In this document: piece by piece, positions 7,117 through 15,298 of the stretch
Numbering within the stretch: the first letter of the stretch is position 1
How the letters are laid out: the number at the start of each line of letters is the position of its first letter
Origin: Streptosporangiaceae bacterium
Lineage (GTDB): Bacteria; Actinomycetota; Actinomycetes; Streptosporangiales; Streptosporangiaceae
Assembly (NCBI GenBank): GCA_030041195.1
Contig: JASHOI010000687.1
Coordinates: 1-30,037 of the forward strand
Direction of reading: 5' to 3'
DNA length: 30,037 bases
The notes under the pieces: generated by a model
What the model was told of the DNA's origin: nothing
Databases searched by the model: none
What the model saw: only the letters and a program-made list of their open reading frames with translations
Program-made: the position numbers and the translations under genes

Positions 7117-8013
7117 TCACTCGCCGACGATCGCGCCGAAGGTCAGCCCGCGCGCGATGTACTTCTGCAGGAACGGGAACAGGATCAGCATCGGCAGGAC
7201 CGACACCAGCGAGCCCAGGATCACCTCGGGGTACAGCGGCTGGCCGACGCCCGGCATGTTGAGGTCGCTGGCCCACGTCGACAGGCCGACGGTGAGCGGG
7301 AAGCGCGTCGTGGTGCCGAGCAGGACCAGTGGGAGGAAGTAGTTGTTCCAGGTGCCGATGAACGCGAGCAGGAACAGGGTCACCATGCCCGGCATCAGCA
7401 GCGGGCGGCTCACCTTCCAGAACGCCCGGAACTCCCCGGCCCCGTCCACGCGCGCTGCATCCACGAGCGAGTCCGGCACGGCGTCGGCGGCGAACAGCGA
7501 CATCAGGTAGACGCCGAAGGGGTATACCAGCAGCGGCAGGATCACGCCCTGGTAGCTGTCGATGAGCCCAACATCGTGTTCCAGCAGGAACAGCGGCACG
7601 ACCAGCGCGGTCGATGGCACCATCAGCGAGCCCACCACCAGACCGAAGACCAGCTTCCGGGCCCGGAAGCGGTACTTGGCCAGCGCGTAGCCGCACAGGG
7701 TCGACACCGCCGTCGCCAGGGCCGCGGTCACCACGGCGTAGGCGACCGAGTTCGCGAGCCAGTACTTGAAGTAGCCGCCGTCCACGGTGAACAGCAGCCG
7801 GAAGTTGCTCACCCACGACAGGTGGCTGGCCGGCAAGAACGTCGAGGACGAGAACAGCTGGCTGGTGTTCTTCGACGAGGCCACCACGAGCCAGTAGATG
7901 GGCGCCAGGACGTAGATGGCGGCAAGGGCGGCGACGGCCGTGCCGATCATGGTCTTGGCCCGCCGCGCCGAGCGGGCGCGTCTGCCGTCAGCCCTGGGCG
8001 TCACGACACTCAT
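7117..8013 (-). CDS. ganQ: Carbohydrate ABC transporter permease, MalG type
   Basis: This 298-residue inner-membrane permease of the CUT1 sugar ABC family has about six hydrophobic segments (for example residues 24-46, 88-110, 122-145 and 155-175). The cytoplasmic EAA loop that contacts the ATPase is visible as DSLVDAARVDGAGEFRAFWK (181-200) followed by PLLMPGM. The ATG at 8013 overlaps the TGA of the preceding permease (ATGA), which fixes the start, although the frame stays open farther upstream. It forms a heterodimeric channel with the MalF-type partner. No ATPase gene is in this cluster, which is normal for CUT1 systems that borrow MsiK/MsmX. The substrate, galacto-oligosaccharide, is inferred from the adjacent GH42 and GH53 genes. 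Confidence 0.9.
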   Translation of the reverse strand: MSVVTPRADGRRARSARRAKTMIGTAVAALAAIYVLAPIYWLVVASSKNTSQLFSSSTFLPASHLSWVSNFRLLFTVDGGYFKYWLANSVAYAVVTAALATAVSTLCGYALAKYRFRARKLVFGLVVGSLMVPSTALVVPLFLLEHDVGLIDSYQGVILPLLVYPFGVYLMSLFAADAVPDSLVDAARVDGAGEFRAFWKVSRPLLMPGMVTLFLLAFIGTWNNYFLPLVLLGTTTRFPLTVGLSTWASDLNMPGVGQPLYPEVILGSLVSVLPMLILFPFLQKYIARGLTFGAIVGE

Positions 8014-8990
8014 CGCGCTCCTCCCCGCACGGCGCCGAACATGTCGAACCTGCGGCGCATGATCCCGTAGAAGGCGGCGGTGGCCACCACGGTTATCAGC
8101 GCCAGCACGATCGACTGCGCCGCGGCCAATTGCTCGTTGCCGAAAAAGAACGCGGTGTTGTAGATCAGCTGGTTCGGCGAGTACGACGTGCCGATGCTGG
8201 CGATGTCGTTGAGGATCGTCGGCTCGGCGAACAGCTGCAGCGTGCCGATGATCGAGATGACCGTGATGAACGCGACGGTGCGGCGGATCAGCGGCAGCTT
8301 GATCCGCCACGCGATCCGGGGCTCCGACGCGCCGTCGATCTTTGCCGACTCCAGCACCTCCCTGGGCACGCTGGTCAGGCTGGTCAGCAGGATCGTCATG
8401 TTGTACCCGGTCCACTCCCAGGTGACGATGAACATCATCGAGTAGAGGACCAGGCGGTAGCTGAGCGGATTGACCGGAGCCGAGGTCGCCCCGAGCAGGT
8501 GCGGCACGTTCAGTGCGTTGTCGAGGTCGGGCTCCAGCAGGAACGCCCACATGACCGCCGCGATGACCCCGGGCACCGCATAGGGAAAGAAATACGCGAG
8601 CGCGAAGAACTTCTTGCCGCGGCAGTACGGGCTGTCCAGCAGCAGTGCCAGCGCGATGGCGAGGCAGATCATCGCGGTGACCTGGATGACGCCGAAGTAC
8701 GCCATCCGCTCGACCGCGCTCCAGAACACCCCGTTGCTCACCACGTTGCCGTAGTTGAACAGGCCGACGAAGCCGTTGGTCCGCGGCGAGCGCAGGCTCA
8801 TCACCAGCGAGTAGAAGAACGGGGCCAGGAAGAACAGGAGATAGAGGACCAGGAACGGCGAGGTCATCGCCAGCCCGGCCCGGTCCCGTCCGTCCGGCCT
8901 GGCGCCGCGTCCGGCCGCTGGCTTGCGCTGCGGCGCCGGCGCGGCGCCGGCCTCACGCCTGTCGAGCTGTGCCTGTCGGGAGAGTTGCAC
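8010..8990 (-). CDS. ganP: Carbohydrate ABC transporter permease, MalF type
   Basis: This 326-residue permease has a proline/arginine-rich cytoplasmic N-terminus of about 40 residues. TM1 follows (TSPFLVLYLLFFLAPFFYSL, 43-62), then further membrane segments at about 95-118, 128-151, 180-200 and near the C-terminus. The EAA loop is EVLESAKIDGASEPRIAWRI (211-230) with KLPLIRRT. The start is a GTG at 8990 with only a GGGGG tract nearby; an internal ATG at residue 42 would remove the charged leader but leave the membrane part intact. It is 36 nt from the binding-protein gene and overlaps the second permease by 4 bp. It is the MalF-like partner of a CUT1 importer, probably for galactan oligomers. 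Confidence 0.9.
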   Translation of the reverse strand: MQLSRQAQLDRREAGAAPAPQRKPAAGRGARPDGRDRAGLAMTSPFLVLYLLFFLAPFFYSLVMSLRSPRTNGFVGLFNYGNVVSNGVFWSAVERMAYFGVIQVTAMICLAIALALLLDSPYCRGKKFFALAYFFPYAVPGVIAAVMWAFLLEPDLDNALNVPHLLGATSAPVNPLSYRLVLYSMMFIVTWEWTGYNMTILLTSLTSVPREVLESAKIDGASEPRIAWRIKLPLIRRTVAFITVISIIGTLQLFAEPTILNDIASIGTSYSPNQLIYNTAFFFGNEQLAAAQSIVLALITVVATAAFYGIMRRRFDMFGAVRGGAR

Positions 8991-9026
8991 TAGGGCCCCC
9001 AGTGTCGTCGTCGTGCCTGCCGCAGG

Positions 9027-10385
9027 TCACTGGGAGACCGTGTACCCGGCCGACTTGGCATAGGTGAGCAGCTGCGATTCGGTGTTCACCAGCACCTGGG
9101 ACCAGGACTCGGTGCCGGCGGCGGCCTTGCCCATCTGGTCGGTGAGGATCGTGGTGAGCTCACTGTCGAACGGGTCCCACGTGAACTTCACCGGCACGTT
9201 CGCGGCGTACGTGGAGAACTGCGCGTTGATGTTGCCCGCGAAGTGCGGCACGGTGGCGTCGAACTCCGGCACGCTGGCGCGTGCCAGCGCGGCGGGGAAC
9301 AGGCCCCGGCCGCCGCCGGTCGTGGTGGCCGGCTTCTCATCGATGGCCAGGCCGCTCTTGGCGGTGTTGATGTAGGCCGCGAACAGCGCCGCGTCCTTGA
9401 CCTTGCCGGACGGGCAGTCCTTGGTGACCGCGTTGGTCGATCCGCCCCAGTTGGCTGAGGCGTCCCCGCCGGCCGTCCACTGCGGCATCTGCGTGATCGC
9501 CCACTGCTGGGTCGAGCCGGCCGGCAGGTAGGCGTCGACCATGTAGGTCGGGGACCATCCGGCGCCCACCATCGCCGCGTATTTGTCCTCGCCGATGTGG
9601 TGTCCCCAGTCGGCCTCGAAGTCCTGGTCGACGGCGACCGCGCCCTCGCTGACCAGCTTGCCCCAGAACTGCATGACCTTCTGCTCGAGCGGCCCGTCCA
9701 CGTTGATCGTCCAGTTGCCGTTGGATGACACCTGGTAGGGGAACGCGCCCGCCTGCCACCACAGCGCCTCCATCTCGTCGCCGTCGTTGGGCGCGAAATA
9801 GGTGAGGTACATGCTCGGGTCCGCCTTGTGCAGCGCCACCGCGTCGGAAGCGAACTGCGCCCAGGTGGCCGGCACGGGCAGGTGATACTTGCTCAGCACC
9901 GACGGCTGGTACATCAGCCCCATCGGCCCGATGTCCTCGGGCATGGCGTAGACCTGGCCGTCCTGCGAGACCTGGTTCCACACCCAGGCCGGGAAGTCCT
10001 TCCGGTAGGAGGACACGTACTGCGTTATCGGGGTCAGATCATGCTGGGCGAGGTACTGCGGCAGGTGGTCGTACTCGATCTGGGTGACGCACGGGCCGGT
10101 GCCACTGGCCAGGGAGGTGGTCAGCTTGGGGTAGAAGGTGGCGCCCGAGCCGTAGTCGGGCGGCGGCGAGATCTTGATGCCCGGGTGTGAGCTCTCGAAG
10201 TTGGCGATTACCTTCTGCGGGTTGCTGGTCCAGGTCCACCAGGTGAGCGTGACCGGTCCGGACGCGCTCGGCGTTGATGAGCTACTGCACGCGGCCAGCA
10301 GGCCACACAACGCCGCGAGAGCGCTCCCCAGGACGACCCACTTGGTGCGCTTAGGGTATCTTCGTACCGTTTGATCGGATTGCAT
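9027..10385 (-). CDS. ganS: Sugar ABC transporter substrate-binding lipoprotein
   Basis: This 452-residue extracellular solute-binding protein (family 1) delivers sugar to the two permeases encoded downstream. The N-terminus carries basic residues, a hydrophobic helix and the lipobox LAAC ending in Cys33, so the mature protein should be anchored to the outer face of the membrane, followed by a Ser/Thr linker. The body shows VTLTWWTWTSNPQKVIANFESSHPGIKI and later YAAMVGAGWSPTYMV, typical of the family. The ATG at 10385 is led by GGGAGG 4-5 nt upstream. It is the first gene of the galactan operon, and a perfect CebR-type palindrome lies at 10423-10438. The galacto-oligosaccharide substrate is inferred from gene order, which is that of Bacillus ganSPQAB. 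Confidence 0.9.
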   Translation of the reverse strand: MQSDQTVRRYPKRTKWVVLGSALAALCGLLAACSSSSTPSASGPVTLTWWTWTSNPQKVIANFESSHPGIKISPPPDYGSGATFYPKLTTSLASGTGPCVTQIEYDHLPQYLAQHDLTPITQYVSSYRKDFPAWVWNQVSQDGQVYAMPEDIGPMGLMYQPSVLSKYHLPVPATWAQFASDAVALHKADPSMYLTYFAPNDGDEMEALWWQAGAFPYQVSSNGNWTINVDGPLEQKVMQFWGKLVSEGAVAVDQDFEADWGHHIGEDKYAAMVGAGWSPTYMVDAYLPAGSTQQWAITQMPQWTAGGDASANWGGSTNAVTKDCPSGKVKDAALFAAYINTAKSGLAIDEKPATTTGGGRGLFPAALARASVPEFDATVPHFAGNINAQFSTYAANVPVKFTWDPFDSELTTILTDQMGKAAAGTESWSQVLVNTESQLLTYAKSAGYTVSQ

Positions 10386-10422
10386 GATTCCTCCCGGGAG
10401 TCAACAACGGTTGTCGCTTTCC

Positions 10423-10438
10423 TTGGGAGCGCTCCCAA
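10423..10438. promoter_or_regulatory. Perfect 16-bp LacI-family operator (CebR-box type)
   Basis: TTGGGAGCGCTCCCAA is an uninterrupted palindrome with the central CG typical of LacI-family sites. Its inner 14 bp, TGGGAGCGCTCCCA, are the published CebR box of Streptomyces cellobiose/cellotriose genes. It lies 37 bp before the ATG of the binding-protein gene and 231 bp before the divergent LacI-family gene. A possible extended -10 (TGTTACGCT, minus strand, 10454-10446) stands just upstream, so a bound repressor would sit at about +1 to +16. That the neighbouring regulator binds it is inference from position. Confidence 0.8.
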
Positions 10439-10445
10439 CGCCCGG

Positions 10446-10454
10446 AGCGTAACA
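10446..10454 (-). promoter_or_regulatory. Candidate extended -10 for the galactan operon
   Basis: On the minus strand TGTTACGCT reads as an extended -10 (TGn plus TAnnnT). The predicted transcription start would be near 10440, immediately before the palindromic operator. No good -35 is visible, which is usual for extended -10 promoters. This is a position-based guess. Confidence 0.3.
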
Positions 10455-10586
10455 AAAGCCAGGTGCTTCTGGAAAGTGTCTGCAAGCGGGCAAGACCGGC
10501 CGAACACGGCTGAATGTCGAGTAGCTGATCAGGTGCTGACCGCAAGCGCGGCAGGCCAGCGCCGCGCGGGGCCGGGCTTCGCTGAC

Positions 10587-10615
10587 TCGACTTCCGCTCC
10601 CGGCGGGGGCATACT
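10587..10615 (+). promoter_or_regulatory. Candidate promoter of the LacI-family regulator gene
   Basis: TCGACT (10587-10592) and CATACT (10610-10615) are separated by 17 bp and match four of six bases each of the -35 and -10 consensus. The start would be near 10622, leaving a leader of about 48 nt before the ATG at 10670. A TAGGAT hexamer at 10655-10660 is an alternative -10 giving an almost leaderless mRNA. The rest of the 284-bp gap holds the operator and nothing else I can support. Confidence 0.3.
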
Positions 10616-10669
10616 CAACGCGTCGATCGCCGCGAAGGCGTCCACCACTCGATTTAGGATCGCATCTCG

Positions 10670-11749
10670 ATGGCAGCCATCACCGGGCCGTCAGAGCTTG
10701 CGGACAGCAGCGATCAGCCCGACGGGAGCGATCGGCCGCAACGGGCTGCCAGGCGCCCCACCATCGAGGACGTGGCCCGGGCGGCGGGGGTGTCCCGGAG
10801 CACCGTCTCGCGGGTCCTGAACGGCGGTCGCCACGTACGCCCCGAGGTCGTTTCCGAGGTCAACAGGGCGGTAGGGGCTCTGGGCTACTCGGTGAACCAG
10901 GCCGCCCGCAACCTGGCGGCCGGCCGGACCGGCTCGGTCGCCTTTGTGATCTCAGAGCAGAGCGAGCATCTTTTCGCCGACCCGAACTTCGGCGCGTTCG
11001 TACGGATCTTCTCCAGGGAACTGCGAAGCCGCGGCCAGCACCTCCTGGTCACGACCGCCGAGGATTACGGGGAAGAGGCCTTCCTCGCCGATTACCTGAC
11101 CGCGGGCCACGTCGACGGCGCGCTGTTCGCCCTGCCGCGTGAGGGGGAGGCGCTGCTGAGCCGCGTCGCCCGCAGCAGCCTGCCGGTGGTGGTGCAGGGC
11201 CAGCCCCTGGGCTTCGAGCAGCAACTGTCCTGGGTGGCGGTCGACGATGAGGCGGCTGCCTTCGAGGCCGTCAGCTACCTGCTGGGCCAGGGACGTGGCC
11301 GCATCGGCACGATCACCGGGCCGCTCAACACGAGCAGCGGCCGGCAGCGCCTCGAAGGCTACCTGCGGGCCGTCGGGCCGGGCTCGCCGCGCGGCCTGGT
11401 GGCCGTCGGCGACTGGTCTGCCACGTCCGGCAGGCTGGGCGCCCAGCAGTTGCTCGAGCGCCACCCGCGGCTCGACGCGCTGTTCGTGGCCTCCGACCTC
11501 ATGGCGATGGAGGCGATGGCGGTGCTGAAGGGGTCGGGCAGGCGGATACCGCAGGACGTTGCGGTGGTGGGCTTCGACGACTCGGCCGCGGCCGTCCGGA
11601 CCGACCCTCCGCTCACCACCATCCACCAGCCCTTCGAGGAGTCGGCCGCCGAATCCGTGCGCATCCTGAACGAGCTGATCGCGATGCCCGGCTCCGGTCC
11701 GCAGCACGTCATGATGCCGACCAGGCTGGTGCGCCGCAGTTCCGCCTGA
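10670..11749 (+). CDS. LacI-family transcriptional regulator of the galactan locus
   Basis: This 359-residue sugar-responsive repressor has a 30-residue unstructured leader. The helix-turn-helix follows (TIEDVARAAGVSRSTVSRVL, 31-50), then the hinge helix (NQAARNLAAGRTG, about 76-88) and a periplasmic-binding-protein-like effector domain ending with VGFDDSAAAVRTDPPLTTIHQP. The length is normal apart from the leader. AGGA 10 nt before the ATG could serve as ribosome binding site. It diverges from the binding-protein operon, the arrangement expected of its local repressor (compare GanR in Bacillus and GalR in bifidobacteria). The palindrome at 10423-10438 is the likely target. The effector is probably a galactan-derived oligosaccharide, but the CebR-type box leaves a beta-glucoside effector possible. 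Confidence 0.88.
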   Translation: MAAITGPSELADSSDQPDGSDRPQRAARRPTIEDVARAAGVSRSTVSRVLNGGRHVRPEVVSEVNRAVGALGYSVNQAARNLAAGRTGSVAFVISEQSEHLFADPNFGAFVRIFSRELRSRGQHLLVTTAEDYGEEAFLADYLTAGHVDGALFALPREGEALLSRVARSSLPVVVQGQPLGFEQQLSWVAVDDEAAAFEAVSYLLGQGRGRIGTITGPLNTSSGRQRLEGYLRAVGPGSPRGLVAVGDWSATSGRLGAQQLLERHPRLDALFVASDLMAMEAMAVLKGSGRRIPQDVAVVGFDDSAAAVRTDPPLTTIHQPFEESAAESVRILNELIAMPGSGPQHVMMPTRLVRRSSA

Positions 11750-11805
11750 CGCCCGATGGGTTCCGGGGAGCCGTGCGAGCCGGCTGGCGTCGCGTAACGG
11801 CCCGT

Positions 11806-13947
11806 CTACCGGATCAGGGGATCCCGGGGCAGGCCGAGGATGCGCTCGCCGATCTGGTTGCGCTTGATCTCCGACGTCCCGCCGGCGATCGACATCGACC
11901 GGTTCAGCAGCACCAGCGTGCCGGCGATGCTGCCCGGGCCCTCGAGGAACGCGAGGTCGGGGCCGGCCAGCTCGGCCAGGATCGCGGCCGCCTCGTGCCC
12001 GTTCTCCGACAGCAGCAGCTTGGTGACGTTGCCCTCGGGGCCGGGCCCGGCGCCGGTCACCGCGCGGTAGGCGGCGCGCAGGTTCAGCGCGGTCATGGTC
12101 TGAGTGCTGGCCAGGAACCGGCCGACCCGCCCGGCGCCGCCGGCCAGCCGCTCCGGGTGCGCGTCCAGCGGCCCGATCACCGCGTCCGGCGGCAGCGTGA
12201 ACAGGCTGCCGCCCCCGCCGCCGATCGACACGCTCTCGTTGCCGAGGGTGGCCCTCGCCACCGTCCAGCCGCCGTCGACCGGCCCGACCACGTCGCCGTC
12301 GGGGACGAACACGTCGTCGAAGAAGACCTCGTTGAACTCCGAGCCGCCGGTCGGCATCCGCAGCGGCCGGACCGTGACGCCCTTGGCGTGCATGTCGATG
12401 ACCACCATCGTGATGCCGTCGTGCTTGGGCGCGTCCGGGTTCGTGCGCACGGTGGCGAAGCCGTACGCGGCGTGCTGCGCGCCGCTGGTCCAGACCTTCT
12501 GGCCGTTGATCAGCCAGCCCCCTTCGGTCCGGCTCGCCTTCGTCCTGATGCCCGCAGCGTCGGAGCCCGCGCCGGGCTCGCTGAACAGCTGGCACCAGCT
12601 CACTTCCTGGTTCAGCGCGGCCGGGACCCAGCGGGTGACCTGTTCCGGCGTGCCGTACTGGATCAGGGTGAGGATCACCCAGCCGGTGATCCCGTAGGAC
12701 GGGCGCTTCAGCCCGGCCGCGGCGAACTCCTGCTCGATCACCAGTTGCGCCACGGCGCTGGCGTCGCGGCCCCATGGCCTGGGCCAGTGCGGCATCAGCA
12801 GCCCGGACTCGATCAGCGCCCGCTTCCGCGCGTCGCCGTCCAGGTCGCGCAGCCGCTGCACCTCCGGCCGGATCGAGGCCCGGATCTCCTCGGCCTCGGG
12901 CGGCAGGTCGATCGCGGCGGCGCGGCTGACCCCGCCGCGGACCAGGCCGGTCACGTCGATCGCGGCGACCTCGGCGTCGATCAGCGCCTGGATCGCGGCG
13001 GCCCGGCGCAGGTAGAGATGCGCGTCGTGCTCCCAGGTGAAGCCGATCCCGCCGTGCACCTGGATGTTGAGCTGGGAATTCTGCACCCCGGCGGGCACGG
13101 CGAGGGTCGCGGCGATCGCCGCCGTGTAGCTGAGCTGGTCGCCGTGGGCGGCGCGGGCGGCGTCCCACACGGCGGCCGTCGCGAGTTCGGTCGCTACCAG
13201 CATGTTCGCGCAGTGGTGCTTGACCGCCTCGAACGTGCCGATCGGCCGGCCGAACTGCTCCCGGATCTTGGCGTAGTCCGCCGCCTGCTCGGTGACCTCG
13301 CTGGCCACGCCGGTCGCCTCGGCGGCGAACAGCAGCCGGGCCAGGTCGGTGAGCAGCCCGCGGGCCCCGGGCAGCACCGTGGCCGGCGCGCCGGTGAGGG
13401 TCACCCGCGCGATCCGCCTGGTCGGGTCGAGGTTGGCCGGGACCTCGGTCTTGACCGCGTCGTTGCCGGTCTCGACCACGAGCACGTCGTCGCCCTGGGC
13501 CACGAGCAGCACGTCGGCGAGGTGACCGCTCGCGGCGATGCCGGCGTTACCGGTGCCGTCCACCACGTCACCGCCGAGCGCCACGGCCCCGATCGTCGAG
13601 CCGCTGGCCAGGCCGGGCAGCAGCCGGGCCTGCAGGTCCGGCGGGGCGGCCGCCGCGATCACCGCGCTCGCGATCACCGTCGGCACGAACGGGCCGGGAG
13701 CAACGGCGCGGCCGAACTGCTCGGCCACGATCACCAGCTCGGGCAGGCCGAAGCCGGATCCGCCGTGTTCCTCCGGCAGGTGCAGCCCGAGCCAGCCGAG
13801 CTTGCCGACCTCCGGCCAGAAGTCCGGGAGCCCGTCGGTCTTGGCCTCGAGCAGGTTCCTGGCGGTGCCGCGGGCGCCGCGCGCACCGAGGAACTCGGAC
13901 ACGGTCTGGGCCAGCGCCCTGTGGTCATCGGTGATCGCGATCGACAT
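11806..13947 (-). CDS. Fused two-domain acyl-CoA dehydrogenase (FadE34/ChsE3-like)
   Basis: This 713-residue protein contains two complete acyl-CoA dehydrogenase units. The N-half (1 to about 340) has HLPEEHGGSGFGLPELVIV and ends with IQVHGGIGFTWEHDAHLYLRR, the pattern of the partner chain that lacks full activity. The C-half (about 350-713) has LFSEPGAGSDAAGIRTKA for FAD contact, KVWTSGAQHAAYGFATVRT, and the active-type ending MSIAGGTSEIKRNQIGERIL. Size and layout match Mycobacterium tuberculosis FadE34 (ChsE3), a single-chain version of the alpha2beta2 dehydrogenases used on steroid side chains. A steroid substrate is not proven. No Shine-Dalgarno sequence precedes the ATG at 13947, whereas TAGGGT ends 6 nt before it. 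It follows tesB at 94 bp and converges with the LacI-family gene across 56 bp. Confidence 0.92.
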   Translation of the reverse strand: MSIAITDDHRALAQTVSEFLGARGARGTARNLLEAKTDGLPDFWPEVGKLGWLGLHLPEEHGGSGFGLPELVIVAEQFGRAVAPGPFVPTVIASAVIAAAAPPDLQARLLPGLASGSTIGAVALGGDVVDGTGNAGIAASGHLADVLLVAQGDDVLVVETGNDAVKTEVPANLDPTRRIARVTLTGAPATVLPGARGLLTDLARLLFAAEATGVASEVTEQAADYAKIREQFGRPIGTFEAVKHHCANMLVATELATAAVWDAARAAHGDQLSYTAAIAATLAVPAGVQNSQLNIQVHGGIGFTWEHDAHLYLRRAAAIQALIDAEVAAIDVTGLVRGGVSRAAAIDLPPEAEEIRASIRPEVQRLRDLDGDARKRALIESGLLMPHWPRPWGRDASAVAQLVIEQEFAAAGLKRPSYGITGWVILTLIQYGTPEQVTRWVPAALNQEVSWCQLFSEPGAGSDAAGIRTKASRTEGGWLINGQKVWTSGAQHAAYGFATVRTNPDAPKHDGITMVVIDMHAKGVTVRPLRMPTGGSEFNEVFFDDVFVPDGDVVGPVDGGWTVARATLGNESVSIGGGGGSLFTLPPDAVIGPLDAHPERLAGGAGRVGRFLASTQTMTALNLRAAYRAVTGAGPGPEGNVTKLLLSENGHEAAAILAELAGPDLAFLEGPGSIAGTLVLLNRSMSIAGGTSEIKRNQIGERILGLPRDPLIR

Positions 13948-13953
13948 GAGTAA

Positions 13954-13959
13954 ACCCTA
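13954..13959 (-). promoter_or_regulatory. Candidate -10 element for a leaderless start at 13947
   Basis: The minus-strand hexamer TAGGGT (TAnnnT) is followed by 6 nt and then the ATG at 13947, with no Shine-Dalgarno sequence between. This suggests the fused dehydrogenase has its own leaderless transcript in addition to any read-through from tesB. No clear -35 is seen. Confidence 0.35.
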
Positions 13960-14041
13960 CGTGTTCGGGACTTACTTGAGCAGATCAGGAGGTCGGCGAC
14001 GCTGGTCATTCGCGGCGGCGCCGGGCACTTTGCGGGAAGCG

Positions 14042-14857
14042 CTAGTCAGCGGGCGGGGCTGCGGTCCGCCAGACCGACTCCTGGGCCAGGCCGGCGGCCA
14101 GCGTGCCGCCGGCGGCGAAGATCCTTCCGGTGTACATGCCGCGGCCGCCCGCGATGGACTCCGGCTGCAGGTCCATCAGCACCCAGTCGTCGAGCGCCAC
14201 CCGCCGGTAGAACCACACGGCGTGGTCGATGCTGGTCGGCGGGCCGAGCCGGTCGACGCCCGGCGCCGCGGCGAGCCCGGTGAACATGTCGGAGACGTAC
14301 GTCAGCGCGCAGGCGTGCAGGACGTCGTCGCCGAGCTTTTCCCTGGCCCGCAGCCACACCCGCGACGGCCATCGCTGGTCTGACCGCGGCTGCCCGGGGA
14401 TCCGGAGGTCCACGCCGACCAGCGGTCCGCGGGCCTCGGTGTCGGGCAGGTCGTCCGGCGGCGTTACCCGGGGCATGGCATGCGCCTGGTAGTCGACCCC
14501 AGGCTCGACGACGTGAAACGACGCCGCCATGTTGAAGATGACCTTGCCCTCCTGCACCGCGATCACCCGGCGGTTGGAGTAGGAGCGGCCGTCGCGGTCC
14601 TGGTAGACGGTCAGCAGCACCGGGCGCGACGCGTCGCCGCGGCTCAGGAAGTAGCCGTGCAGCGAATGTGGGTGCCGCTGCGGGTCCACCGTTGTCGCCG
14701 CGGCGCGCAGCGCCTGCGCGGCGACCTGGCCGCCGTACAGGCCGGACGGGCCCTCGTGCAGCACGGGGGTGAGGAACAGGTTGACCTCAACCCGCTCCAG
14801 GGTCAGCAGGTCGAGCAGCCCCGGGCTGCTCGCGGCGCGGTTCGCCTGGCCGGACAT
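14042..14857 (-). CDS. tesB: Acyl-CoA thioesterase II (TesB family)
   Basis: This 271-residue double-hotdog thioesterase hydrolyses acyl-CoA to free acid and CoA. Typical motifs are GLYGGQVAAQALRAAATTV (39-57), SLHGYFLSRGD (65-75), GRSYSNRRVIAVQEGKVIFN (90-109) and TSIDHAVWFYRR (208-219). The catalytic set known from E. coli TesB (Asp, Thr/Ser, Gln) corresponds to Asp190 in VSDMFTG, Ser209 in TSID and Gln259 near the C-terminus. The length is a little under that of E. coli TesB (286). It lies between a VOC gene (45 bp upstream) and the fused dehydrogenase (94 bp downstream) on the same strand, so it probably recycles CoA or terminates the same acyl-CoA route. The substrate chain length is unknown. 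Confidence 0.92.
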   Translation of the reverse strand: MSGQANRAASSPGLLDLLTLERVEVNLFLTPVLHEGPSGLYGGQVAAQALRAAATTVDPQRHPHSLHGYFLSRGDASRPVLLTVYQDRDGRSYSNRRVIAVQEGKVIFNMAASFHVVEPGVDYQAHAMPRVTPPDDLPDTEARGPLVGVDLRIPGQPRSDQRWPSRVWLRAREKLGDDVLHACALTYVSDMFTGLAAAPGVDRLGPPTSIDHAVWFYRRVALDDWVLMDLQPESIAGGRGMYTGRIFAAGGTLAAGLAQESVWRTAAPPAD

Positions 14858-14902
14858 GCGCCCATTGATATCAGGCCGGGCGGTAGCGGGGCGGCGGCGA
14901 GG

Positions 14903-15268
14903 TCAGGTCTCGCTGGCGACGAGCTCGTAGACGTTCCCGTCCGGCCCGCGGAAGTGCTGCCAGGTCGGCCCCGGTTCGCCGAGCAGCTCGACCCCGGCCC
15001 GCCGCAGCTCGTCGACGGCGGCGGGCAGGTCGCGGACCGCGAACCCGACGACCGGGCCGGTGGAGAAGTGATCCTTCCCGGGATAGCCGGGGCCGAACAC
15101 CTCGACGTTGCGGCCGTCCGGGAGCCTGAAGACCCGGAAGCCCGGCTCGGCGTGCACCGATTTCAGGCCGAGCACGCGCTCATAGAAGTCCGCCAGCTCG
15201 TCGTCATGGTCGGTGCGGGTCCCGCACCAGCCCAGGCCCGTGACGTCCATGTCTGCCAGTATGTCCAT
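14903..15268 (-). CDS. VOC-family (glyoxalase/dioxygenase superfamily) protein
   Basis: This 121-residue protein has the paired beta-alpha-beta-beta-beta units of the vicinal oxygen chelate fold. The first module runs through DELADFYERVLGLKSVHAEPGFRVFRLPDGRNVEVFG, and the second through VGFAVRDLPAAVDELRRAGVELLGEP to FRGPDGNVYELV. The final FRGPDGNVYEL pattern is characteristic of lactoylglutathione-lyase-like members, including the Glu that can bind metal. I chose the ATG at 15268; an ATG at 15250 is also possible, and neither has a strong ribosome binding site. The frame stays open far upstream but overlaps the divergent DUF429 gene there. The substrate is unknown. It heads the VOC-tesB-dehydrogenase group. 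Confidence 0.8.
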   Translation of the reverse strand: MDILADMDVTGLGWCGTRTDHDDELADFYERVLGLKSVHAEPGFRVFRLPDGRNVEVFGPGYPGKDHFSTGPVVGFAVRDLPAAVDELRRAGVELLGEPGPTWQHFRGPDGNVYELVASET

Positions 15269-15298
15269 GATTGCGGCATCCGGCGGGAGGATTGAGCG

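Noticed and set aside
10391..10414. CTCCCGGGAG and ACAAC-G-GTTGT near the binding-protein start as extra operators
   Set aside because: The first palindrome simply contains the ribosome binding site, and the second has only 5-bp arms; both are plausible by chance beside the much stronger 16-bp box.
11750..11805. Terminator between the LacI-family gene and the fused dehydrogenase gene
   Set aside because: I found no convincing stem with a loop of reasonable size in this 56-bp convergent gap.
11773..13953. A 726-residue plus-strand open frame opposite the fused acyl-CoA dehydrogenase
   Set aside because: It is Arg/Gly/Ala/His-rich without motifs, while the minus-strand frame has clear acyl-CoA dehydrogenase signatures in both halves.
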